Below are positions 55,475 through 64,000 of a stretch of DNA of 64,000 nucleotides, in pieces; within the stretch, counting starts at the first letter, position 1, and each line of letters opens with the position of its first letter. Below the pieces are notes generated by a model. It searched no databases and was not told the DNA's origin. It was given only the letters and a program-made list of their open reading frames with translations. The position numbers were made by a program, and so were the translations under genes. Source of the stretch: Sequoia sempervirens (taxonomy: Eukaryota; Streptophyta; Pinopsida; Cupressales; Cupressaceae); assembly GCA_007258455.2 (NCBI GenBank), contig VDFB02252616.1, forward strand, positions 124,479,760 to 124,543,759, in the 5' to 3' direction.

Positions 55475-56255
55475 AAGTGAAGACATAATAAATGTAGCCT
55501 ATCGGCTATTTATATGAGTCATTTACTTTGAGCGATCCTCTTGGCAACATTATAATTCACTTGAGGCCGACTTCCTTTATGATTTCTATTAAATATTTAT
55601 CATTGTATTATGGCCGACTTCTAGAAGATAATTGTCTTATCTTGGCCGACTTGTTGCTTGCCTTATTCAAATTGTAATTTATGGTTGAGGCCGACCTTGT
55701 TCCTCAAGAGATACGATCTCTCATAGTATTGTATATATAGAAGTTCAAATTGTTCTCTCCACACACATTCAGTGCGAATTTCTTATTTAGAGATTGCGAA
55801 TATCATTCAAGAAGCGAATTATATAAGTCTGATTTCTGTCAAGGTGCAAACTTCTTCAAGTGTGAACTGTGAAGTATGATTTCAGTTAAGTGCGATCTGT
55901 GAAGCGAATTCCTTCAAGAGCAGCAAGTACAGATTTCGAGTTGTTCAAGAGCAGTCTGAGAATTCCTCTAAGGCCGAATTTGAATCTGAAGGAAAGTCAG
56001 TTTGTTTTCTCTGTTCTTGCATCTTACACAGGTGCTGTATATTGGCTTTGTGTTAGGCCTCATTGTAAAGAGAATTGTTGCCACTGTTATAACTATAAGA
56101 GAGATCTTTGTTGCTGGGTTTTTCTCCCTCAAGAGGAGGGTTTTCCCAGGGTATCTGCTGTGTTATTGTTTCTGATTTTTGAATTATTTTCTGTGCACAT
56201 AATCTGGTCATTAAAATTTACACTAAATCTGCAAATTAATGGAGAGTATTATGTA
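55475..56255 (+). mobile_element. Probable solo LTR (plus strand) inside the old copia element
   Basis: The copia RT text stops near 55475 and resumes near 56256 with 'aaaccctatggctactcc'. The sequence between is foreign to it. It has a TATA box (GTATATATAG at 55731), a CT-rich start region after it and a GGGTTTTTCTCC...GGGTTTTCCCAGG phrase near 56115-56155, which is common in copia U5. Four GCCGAC motifs precede the TATA box. I could not define an exact target duplication, so borders are approximate. Confidence 0.5.
55566..55695. promoter_or_regulatory. Four GCCGAC (DRE/CRT-type) motifs upstream of the LTR TATA box
   Basis: GCCGAC occurs at 55566, 55613, 55645 and 55690, mostly as GGCCGACTT, 36-165 bp upstream of the TATA box at 55731. 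RCCGAC is the core bound by DREB/CBF factors that mediate cold and drought response. Such motifs have been seen in stress-responsive LTRs in general; here it is only a motif match. Confidence 0.45.
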
Positions 56256-56850
56256 AAACCCTATGGCTACTCCATGTATATCTGCTCTTTACTATCTCCA
56301 TGAAAAAATGCACTTTTCATGTCTATTTGGCGAACCTCCTAATGATGCATCACAACAATAGCAAGTGTGAGTCAAATAGAGTTTGAATTTGCAACTGATG
56401 GAAAGGTTTCAAAATAATTAGTGCTAGGAACCTAGGAAGACACCTTTGCAACCAATCATGCCTTCAACTTATTCATTGACCCATTTGCTACAGATTTTGT
56501 CCAACAGATCCACCTACATTGAATTTTTTTTCTTCCCTTAGAAGTGGGACAAGATCTCAAGTGTTGTTCCTGAGCAAGGTACTCACGCATAGATGCATCC
56601 CACTTAGGAATGCTAGATGCCTTATGAAAAGATTATGGATTAGAGATAAGAAATATAGACATGTGGAAGTCCTTGAAACTATGAATATGTTTGCTTGGCA
56701 TCTAATGGTTCCCCAACCCATTCACTCACAATTTGCATCATCTATTGAGCCTAAAATGGACTTGAAGTTGGAGAATTTAGAGAGTCCCTAGTCTTTGAAT
56801 GATGATCGGGAGAGGGAGGAGGTGAATCCTCAATCTTTGAATGATGACTC
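56256..56850 (-). pseudogene. Copia RT N-terminal part and linker of the old element (decayed)
   Basis: The minus-strand sequence parallels the other copia copy at about 19350-19760 phrase by phrase (for example 'gtggctaccccatgtaaatct' there, 'atggctactccatgtatatct' here). It corresponds to the start of RT and the integrase-RT linker. It fades out near 56850. No catalytic motif is left. Confidence 0.55.
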
Positions 56851-58049
56851 TTAGAGATCAATGCTTATATCTAGTTGGACACAAAGTATTGGGTTTATGC
56901 TAAATGTGTAATAGTTGAAACTAGATAGGATACCTTAATCAAGATATACTTGAAGACCATATCCATTCAAATGCACACATAAATTAGGTTCTACACATGC
57001 AAATGAATAAATAATAGAAATTACAAAACTTTATAAGAGTCTATTTAAGGATCCATAAATAAACTTGTGTATTTCTTTATTGATCTTTGAGGAGATACAT
57101 TACAAAAGTTTTGAAATGATCTATTTTCTGGCCGACCAAATGATCAAGAACCCATCAAGACAATACACATACAATTCCTGGAGACACTCAAACAATGTCG
57201 GATTTGCTAGTTACACTCATTCTTCAAGGTTGCATGATTCTATTACAGATTTTATACAAATCCACATCAATACAATTTCACATGATACTACTTGGAATTG
57301 GAAAACAAAACCCTAAGGCTTCTTGCAATATTTTTTGCTTGTTGGCTCTGCAATTGCAACTATCTAATACTCAAAATGAAACTCAAAACATACTTTATCC
57401 AATTGGTTGCTTGCCCTAGGAATGACATTGTAATATATTAAAATCAACAATGTAGATGCATTCTTGCTAAAAATAGACACCCATGATGAAAGATATTTGA
57501 TGAGTTTAATGTTGGTAGTTGGAAGAGGACATAGGGTAGCTAGAAGAGCACTTGCAATTAATGGCAATTGGTTTTTTGTTTAAAGATGAGGAAATTGCCC
57601 AAAAAATCCATCGAAAGAGTAACCTAGAGATGGCGAATCAATCATTGGGTGGTGCAATAATAACTGTGGTATGTGTGAGTGTCATTTTCCTTGTTTGAAT
57701 TCATGCCAACTTGCATAAAGAATATTTTTGGATGCCATCAGGTTTGATTTGGTGGTTGTCGGGTCAAATTAGGTCATTAATAAAGCTCTAGGTTGTCCAA
57801 GAGGGAAGGTGGGGTTTGTAGTTAAAATTGGCGAGAGTTTGGATAGTTGGGGGCTAGAGGAAAGTCGTATTGCTTGCCTAGATTGGAGTGTTAGGAAATA
57901 GGGGAGTTAGGGGCAACATGGAAGTTGTGCTAGAAGGGATGTGATATGGGGCAAAGTTGATAAAGGAATCCGGACAATGAAGGCTGTTCAAATCGAGTTG
58001 TTGGGTATACCTCAAAAGAGATACCTAGACAAGGGATGGTTAAAGGTCT
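56851..58049. other. No supported gene
   Basis: AT-rich, no coding pattern on either strand beyond short frames (up to 83 codons) without motifs. No element ends recognised. Confidence 0.4.
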
Positions 58050-58430
58050 AGCTCCAAAAGGTTATTTGGAACAAATGACAAAATTTCAGACCTTTTGGAA
58101 TGGATGGAGAGAAGTACCCATTTAAGGAATGATCTAAAGTTTGACTTTGATAGATGTTAACAAAGGAGTGGCAATGTTTTGGGTTTTTAGGGATGGGTGG
58201 AAAAGGGTACCTAAATAAAGGAAGGTGAAAATTATGACTCCAATAAGTCGTATAGAGCAAATCAGTGAAATTTTGGACCTTGGGGGTTGAATGAAAAGGA
58301 ATTGCCAAAAGTCCAACTTTGAAAGACTTAGTGAATGTTTGGGGTGTATTGGATGGGGGTTTAGGAAACAAAGATGCGGCAGAACAAATACCAAGAGATG
58401 GATGGGTGGATGAGGAAGTCTAAAAGCATG
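58050..58430. repeat. Degenerate tandem duplication, about 190 bp
   Basis: A unit starting 'gctccaaaaggttatttgga' near 58050 recurs in altered form near 58239 ('actccaataagtcgtataga'). Shared landmarks include 'aaattt(t/c)(a/g)gacctt', 'gactttga(t/a)ag' and 'atgttt(t)gggt'. Identity is low. No origin recognised. Confidence 0.4.
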
Positions 58431-59425
58431 ATCTCGATACAAAGGACTTAAGACTTTTATAGGTTGTCAGACTTCAGGGATAGGGAAGAACTTATACTGC
58501 ATGTTAGGAATGGCTTAGGGTATGGGAAAGTATGATACTTTGATACAAGTAGAGGGACATAGAGGGGAAATGAGGACTTTCGAGAAAGGCACACCAAGGT
58601 TGACATGTTTGACAAGGATGTAGGAATGCAAAACTTCAAAACACCGAAAAACAATACTTAGATGAATTTTACAAGGGCATGTGTGGGTTGTTAGGATTGG
58701 TAGAGAGGGCATCTAGGTACGAACAACCCCAAAAGTTTTGAAGGTCGACAAACACAACAAAACATTAAGGCAAACCTCAAAAACAGCCCGGTCTTAGATT
58801 TCTCATGAGATTCTAACATATTTTGACACTTATGGGATTTGTTTAGGATGTCTCATAACAGTTATCAACAGAAGGCGGATAAGGTCAAATGCACAACCTA
58901 GAAGTAATAAAGCAAATATGAGACACATCAAGTTGGGGTGTCAACACAGTGATGTGCAGTGCACCTTTCTAAAGTGGTGTCCAAGTTAAGTGAACATGAC
59001 AAAGAATGTATGTCTAGTGGTGTTGAGGGTGCCTCTCAAAATGATGGTCACTTTTTATGTTTAAAGCCATGGAAAATTGTATGAGTAATGTTTAAGTTGC
59101 CCTTTTGAAAACAAAGAGATTGGGCCCAACTTAAATATTATTGTTATTTTCGATATTTTGTTGCTTAGCCTATGGGAAATAAGTAATAGGCTATGGGTAC
59201 ATAATTAAATCTCTTAGTTTTAAAAAGGGGACTTAAAAACTAGGTTGTTGGTGCAAGTACATGTTTGCTAGCACAATAATTTTTTTATAGGTTCGATACG
59301 GTTGGGTTTGACTATACTATATAATATAAAATTATAATAGTAAAATTATATAAATAGAATACGAATATAAATAAATATAAACTAAAAATATTCTTAGCTC
59401 ATAGTTTTGATATATAATTGTATAC
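58431..59425. other. No supported gene
   Basis: Non-coding sequence without clear repeats or element borders. Confidence 0.4.
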
Positions 59426-59530
59426 CTATGTTGCACCAAGTTTTTGAGATGGGGATGATAGGGGATGTAGGGGGGTAGGGGGCATATTTCTAGGATGGAT
59501 TTTTTGGGATGCCATTTTTTGGGGGATAGC
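59426..59530. mobile_element. Possible single end of a hAT-type element
   Basis: CTATGTTGCACC at 59426 resembles the terminal repeats of the hAT elements at 27648 (CTATGTTGC) and 32855 (CTATGTTTCAC). It is followed by a GGGGAT/GTAGGGGG-rich subterminal zone to about 59530, like the other elements. No matching right end with an 8-bp duplication was found, so it may be a broken copy. Confidence 0.35.
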
Positions 59531-60306
59531 TATTAAGAAAAAGAGAAAATTTAAAATATATGAAATTTCAAATATTCAAATGATAACATTGATAAGGCAT
59601 TCATCTTATACATTATAGAACCTTATTACATATCATTAGAGTTGAGTTGAAATTTCACGTGAGAGTCACTACACAAATTAACAAATGTCAAAATTTCATT
59701 GCTTTCGTTGTCAATGTGCATATATATTACATAAAAATTACAACAAACTGCCGAAAGGATGTGATCATTTATGTATATATAAAAAAGCTACTTTTTCATC
59801 TAGCATAGCTTAAAATGATTTTTATTGTTTGCTTTTGTAAACTAAACTGAGGGTTTGGGGGTAGTAGTCCCCAACGGGGTCAAGGGACAATGACCCTTGC
59901 AAGGGTTTGGGGCTTGAGCCCTTTGTGGGGTCAAGGGGTAGTGCCCCTTGCAAGTACCATGGGAGCCCAAATGAAAGCCTTTGATAGCACACAAACCTTC
60001 AAGGCACTTGCCATTTTTCATAATTTTATCATTTTTAATGGTTTGTGTGGTGCATTAGTTTAATGCTTGTTATTAGATCAAGTAGTGTGGAAGGAGAAGG
60101 CTATTTGGTTTCTTTGCAACAAGATGTAGCTTACAAGGAAGTGGAAACAACTTAGAAGCATGTACTTTTGGAAGGAAAGTGGAAAATTTTCTATTGATGA
60201 GGGATTTAGCAAATTCAAATAGGATGTTATCGTTGTCACTCAAATTGACAAAATGGAGCAAATTTTGGAGGTGCTCATAGGTAAATTTGGTGTGACCATA
60301 GATGTG
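59531..60306. other. Non-coding, with a G-rich repeat at 59859-59965
   Basis: No gene. Within it, 59859-59965 carries two copies of a GGGGTCAAGGG...CCCTTGCAAG unit, each with internal inverted symmetry (AAGGGG/CCCCTT). Confidence 0.5.
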
Positions 60307-60956
60307 TGTTGAAATATGGTAGCTTCGGTCAGATATAGAAATGATGATCATATGTGTGTGTGTATATATGTCAGTATGTATTGACATATGTATACACACA
60401 CATATATATTAATTGTATACATCATCATTTATATCGAAATCTACTACATTCCAAGTATATTATCGATCTGCATTTAGAGGTTATTAATTGCAGATTATTA
60501 GCATTTCATGTTTCATATAGGATCCCGATCGAGCATCATTATCGGTGATCATTTCCAGATTGGATATTATTTATTTGTGCAAGATAAAATCAGATCGAAC
60601 TTAGTAAGCATTTATGTTTATTAAGTAACTAACTCTGAATTGGTGATCGGGTGTTTAGTTAGTCGAAAAGGCATGATCCATGAGACACGTCCCATGAGTG
60701 GACATGCCTCCACTTCGTGGAGACATGTCCGCTCATGGGACATGTCTCCCATTTGATATTTAATGCAGATCCGATCCACATTTGAAGACATCGAAATCAA
60801 TAAATGTTCTGCTCTTGTAGATCGAATACCATTAAAGAAAAATTCAGACTTGTGAATTCATGATCAGTATTTTTCAATATTGATTTGGCATCAACTTCAT
60901 ATTTATCAAGTTCAATATTCTGATTATAAGCTGAAAGAAATTTAATCTTTTCAACA
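60307..60956 (+). repeat. 5' LTR of the plus-strand copia element
   Basis: The right border is certain (CA at 60956, then primer site). The left border is taken as TGTTGAAAT at 60307. A (TG)n/(TA)n microsatellite lies at 60352-60420 and a strong hairpin at 60682-60748. Confidence 0.55.
60682..60748. repeat. 32-bp inverted repeat with 3-base loop inside the LTR
   Basis: Left arm 60682-60713 and right arm 60717-60748 pair at 29 of 32 positions around the loop TTC. All three mismatches are transitions. Core phrases are CATGAGTGGACATG and CATGTCCGCTCATG. Confidence 0.9.
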
Positions 60957-60968
60957 TGGTATCAGAGC
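60957..60968 (+). promoter_or_regulatory. Primer-binding site (tRNA-iMet)
   Basis: TGGTATCAGAGC immediately after the LTR-end CA, the canonical plant copia primer site. Confidence 0.9.
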
Positions 60969-63114
60969 CAAGTTAAGGAAGATCCGATTAAATTAAGATA
61001 TCAGATTTGTCTAAGTAACATAACGGAAGGTGGCAAACTTTATTAAGGCATTTGGGCGAACTCAGAAATCATCACGAAGAAGATTGAATTATGTCTGGCT
61101 TTTGAATCGAAGAATCTAAGAATGGAAACTCTCAGACTTCCAGAGTCATTCTCGGACGAAAATCCAGACTGCCCATTTGCAGTGATAATCACAGAATTCA
61201 GGGCATTCCATATTCATTGTTTGATTCGTTTGGTCAGGGCTTGGGATTATCATTGGTGTTGATCATAATCACTAACATTGCTAATAGGAACCATCATTGA
61301 TTCATATTGATCATTGATATTTAATTTATCGTGGCTTATCCAAGACCCGATATCGGGCATTTCTTATTTGGCCATTGTGGTTAAATTCCTTTTATCATTG
61401 GTCATTTCAGGAGACAATAAGGTGACGAGAAGCAATGTTGGGAATTGCGTGATAATATTTGCATATCACATTCAGACCATCTGACGGGGAAGACAAAGTC
61501 ATCGCTAGGCAGATTAAAGGATGGTATCGAGTAAACAGGGCAAATCGTGGATGTGTTAGCACCAATCACTGAAGGTTACAAAGATATCGCAAATGTCTGA
61601 GAACAAAGAAATGATTGGGGTTTACACGGGAACTCAATGGAGTGGAGTTAAAGATATAAGTGTTTGTATGCTCTGCATTAATAGTTTGTGTGAGGGAAAA
61701 AGCCGTTTGTATTTCATCTCTACCAATGAATCTATGAATAGAGACGTGAAGGCTTGGAGCAATTATATCGTTGCATGATCGGGTGGTATGAGGTTGACGT
61801 TGGGCATTCGATTTGCATTTGAGCGGGGGTAATCTGGAGATTGATATTCATATAGTTTCGTGTCAATCAAAACCATCATCAGAACGGGGGTAATCTGGAG
61901 ATTGATATTTATTCCTCATCCTATGCATATTGTCATGACAAGACGTTGAGGGAGTCTTTCGGGGCTTCTCCTGAAATTACTACATCTACTCTCTTTTGCG
62001 GAAGGCTGAGTTAGAGCGAATAATATATTCGCCAGCACAGTTGACTATAATTGAGGAATCCGGCTATATTTGTGAAGGTGATTAGGACTATGCTTTTGCC
62101 ATCGTTGACACTTTTAAGTGCGGATAAGCCAAATTTATCAAGCTGAGAATAATAATCCTTATGAGGGGACGATTTGTGAGTTGTTCCTTGGGTGTTTCAC
62201 TGCTGTCATCACATTGTTTGTAATTGCATATTGCCATACAATTGCATAAACATAGTGCTGAAAATGCATTGTATATATATATTAACTCAAGTCTGGAAGT
62301 TCGGCCAGAGCCAAAGGCTCGGCCTGAACGATTATAAAAAAAATTAAAAAAAACCGTGGACAAAGGGAAGTGATATTAATTACGCGATTACAAAAGTTAA
62401 CTCACATTTGCCATAGTCGGGGACTTGGCTCTACTGTATCGAGCATTTCAATTAATCTCTGATGAGGGTTCACTAGGTCTGGAAAGATAAGTGCAGACTT
62501 GAAAAGCGTTTAAGCGAAGCACTTAAGGAGATTCTGATTTCAACGAGATAAGTATTTCATGTTTGAAATAATGTTCATGAATCTTTTATGTAGTTATTAA
62601 TTCATGCTTTAACATTGAGAGAGTTAATCATGTATGCTTCTAGCAATGGTATTTCTCTTTGAAATAGTTGAGTTGTATGAACTATTAAGGAATCTCTTCT
62701 TAATGTGCATTAGGATGGATCAAGAGATTTCTTTCAAGAGAAGAAGAGAATAGAGACACTGCTTGCAGCCATGAGACCGAATGAATGGCTGAAGACATCT
62801 CTTCGAAGAGGAAGAATTTAACCTTCAGAGGGAGTTTTGTAACTCACTGAGAAGAAGTGAAGATTACTGTATTGCAATGCTAGGTGCTAAATCCTTAGAG
62901 GATCCCTTCAAGCTGCTGAGATCAGAATTGCTCAAGACTGTCATTTGGATTTGACATTGGTAGCTCCACAAACCTATTCAGAATAGAGTGATCTGAGATG
63001 AGGTTGAAGAGGACAGCCCTGAATCTCTACAGAGGTGTGCGTTGGAAACCATTTCTCTAAAGCAAGTGTTGCAGGCAATCTTGGACGATGAGGTCAGGAG
63101 GTTGATGCAAGTGC
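60969..63114 (+). other. Internal region without genes in the copia element
   Basis: About 2.1 kb with no long frame. It contains a 25-bp direct repeat (CGGGGGTAATCTGGAGATTG...) at 61824 and 61885, and an inverted repeat GTTCGGCC-AGAGCC-AAA-GGCTCGGCCTGAAC at 62299-62329 followed by a TATAA and A-runs. Whether it was ever coding is unclear. Confidence 0.45.
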
Positions 63115-63579
63115 TTGAAGATTCAGAGGGAGCCTACTGAACCTAAAGAAGATGATCGAAAGAGTACCTCTGGATGTTGTTTCAGGTTGAGGTCTATGAT
63201 GATATCCTGGTGTAGCAGGAAGCAATCTTTTGTGGCACTGAGTACAACAAAAGCCGAATATATTGCAGCCTCTATGGGAGCAAGAGAAGTAGTATGGCTC
63301 CGGAAATTGCTTGTGGGATTATTTGGTGAGCCCCTGAATCCTACTATTATCCACTGTGACAATCAGAGTTGTTTTAAGCTTTCTGTGAATCCAATATTCC
63401 ATGATAAATCAAAGCATATAGAGATTCCTTACCACTATGTGAGAAACATGGTAGAAAGGAATGTGATCCAGTTGGAGTATATTAGTACAAACGATCAAAC
63501 AACAGACATTCTCACCGAGCCTCTCTCCAGAGTTAAAGTTGAACACTTAAGGAAGAAACTTGGTATGGTTGAAATGTAA
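63115..63579 (+). pseudogene. Copia RNase H domain, open frame remnant
   Basis: Reads [33 protein letters not shown], then IIHCDNQSCFKLSVNP, then KHIEIPYHYVRN, then NDQTTDILTEPLSRVKVEHL, ending in a normal stop at 63577. This is the complete C-terminal part of a copia polyprotein. The upstream RT is missing, and the frame begins abruptly near 63115 without an ATG of its own, so it cannot be a functional gene. The catalytic Asp of the CDN motif and the Glu of KAEYI are kept. Confidence 0.85.
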
Positions 63580-63787
63580 GTTATTGTTGAGATTGAGACT
63601 CAAATTGTTTATTTTGTACTAATGTATTTAAAAGATGTTTAATGTGTAAACTCTTTTGTCATGTGTGTGACTCCATGACTTTATGGGCCCTCACCCCCTG
63701 TGTACATTATTGAAAGGTGACGATCTTTTTGATAATGAACACTTGTATTTGACATTGTAAAGTGACAACTCTACAATGATTAATTTC

Positions 63788-64000
63788 ACTATCATGATGG
63801 ATATCCTGTGACTTGATATTCGTGGATATGTCATGATAGTATCTCTTGGACATTTTAATAGATATCATGAGACTTGATATCAGTTGAAGATCATTATGAT
63901 CCTTATGGGATAATCATGGTGGATAAATGTATCCGTGGATATGCCATGATTTATTATGGTAGACATCATGAGACTTGATGTCTGTGCACATACCATAATG
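63788..64000. repeat. Cluster of short palindromes
   Basis: Four successive imperfect palindromes: 63788-63840 (ACTATCATGA ... TCATGATAGT), 63861-63881 (GATATCA-TGAGACT-TGATATC), 63911-63951 (ATCATGG ... CCATGAT) and 63953-64000 (CATTATGGT-like arms). A GACTTGAT phrase recurs in the loops of the first, second and fourth. The cluster continues to the window edge. Confidence 0.65.

Larger units (their letters stand above)
38222..56850 (-). mobile_element. Old Ty1/copia element, split by a 15.6-kb insertion
   Basis: A minus-strand copia element related to the one at 17926-25512. Its putative 3' LTR lies at 38222-38621 and the 3' non-coding part at 38622-38688. The body resumes at 54260 after the insertion, with RNase H, RT and the integrase-RT linker up to about 56850. 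Continuity is supported by matching the same 3' region of the other copia copy: 'gatgaggtaccc' at about 18056-18067 corresponds to the point where this one is split. A second insertion, probably a solo LTR, lies at about 55475-56255. Gag and most of integrase are absent. Confidence 0.7.
60307..63579 (+). mobile_element. Ty1/copia element, internally deleted, plus strand
   Basis: An LTR of about 650 bp ends in TTTCAACA at 60956 and is followed at once by a perfect tRNA-iMet primer site. The internal region has no gag or integrase. Only an RNase H domain remains at 63115-63579. The 3' LTR start was not found before the window end. The element is either an internally deleted copy or a join of two copia fragments. 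Confidence 0.6.

Noticed and set aside
59418..60420. TTGTATAC before 59426 and again at 60413 as an 8-bp duplication around a hAT element
   Set aside because: The sequence before 60413 does not end in an inverted CTATGTT repeat and is AT/TA-microsatellite, so the match is probably coincidence.
62299..62329. GC-rich palindrome followed by TATAA and A-runs as a Pol III or SINE signature
   Set aside because: No A-box/B-box pair or target duplication was visible, so no SINE or RNA gene is called.

Overview
This window is nuclear DNA of a seed plant with a large, repeat-rich genome. A gymnosperm is plausible from the many old, decayed LTR elements and the young ones nested in them, but the sequence alone does not prove it. 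Almost all recognisable coding sequence belongs to transposable elements. There are no rRNA genes and no CRISPR arrays. I saw no tRNA genes by eye. One 100-N assembly gap (17826-17925) joins two unrelated elements.

Layout. 1-5965: 3' part of a decayed Ty3/gypsy chromovirus on the minus strand (RT, RNase H, integrase, chromodomain). 6105-6520: a three-exon 3' end of an unrecognised gene. 7392-8810: a tandem array of foldback units with a perfect 80-bp inverted repeat. 9541-10286: a 359-bp tandem repeat, broken by a plus-strand Tat-like gypsy element (10287 to the gap). That element has an extra RNase H domain upstream of RT. 17926-25512: a decayed minus-strand Ty1/copia element split by a 1554-bp solo LTR (TSD CATGT). 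27211-27429: one well-formed exon of an unrecognised host gene. Three hAT-type DNA transposons, each with an 8-bp target duplication, lie at 27648-28798, 32635-37506 (coding, DUF659/hAT transposase) and 32855-33737 (nested in the previous one).

The most striking region is a three-level nest at 38222-56850. An old minus-strand copia element was hit by a TG...CA unit (38689-54259, TSD GGTAC). That unit was in turn hit by a complete, young Sirevirus-type copia element (42713-51396, TSD ATCAT, two 1760-bp LTRs, intact 1637-residue Gag-Pol). Without the Sirevirus, the middle unit is about 6.9 kb. I find no direct repeats at its ends. It carries one uninterrupted reading frame of 1072 codons, then an inverted telo-box palindrome, a TATA box and a non-coding tail. 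The simplest reading is a giant solo LTR with a long protein gene in its U3 region. This is the best candidate here for something not well described.

56851-64000 is mostly non-coding, with degenerate repeats, a possible hAT end and a plus-strand copia element. The copia element has an LTR with a strong hairpin, a tRNA-iMet primer site and only an RNase H domain left. The window ends in a cluster of short palindromes. All boundaries come from reading by eye, and no similarity search was run. Where in-frame stops occur in old elements, most are explained by single C-to-T or G-to-A changes, as expected from decay of methylated DNA.
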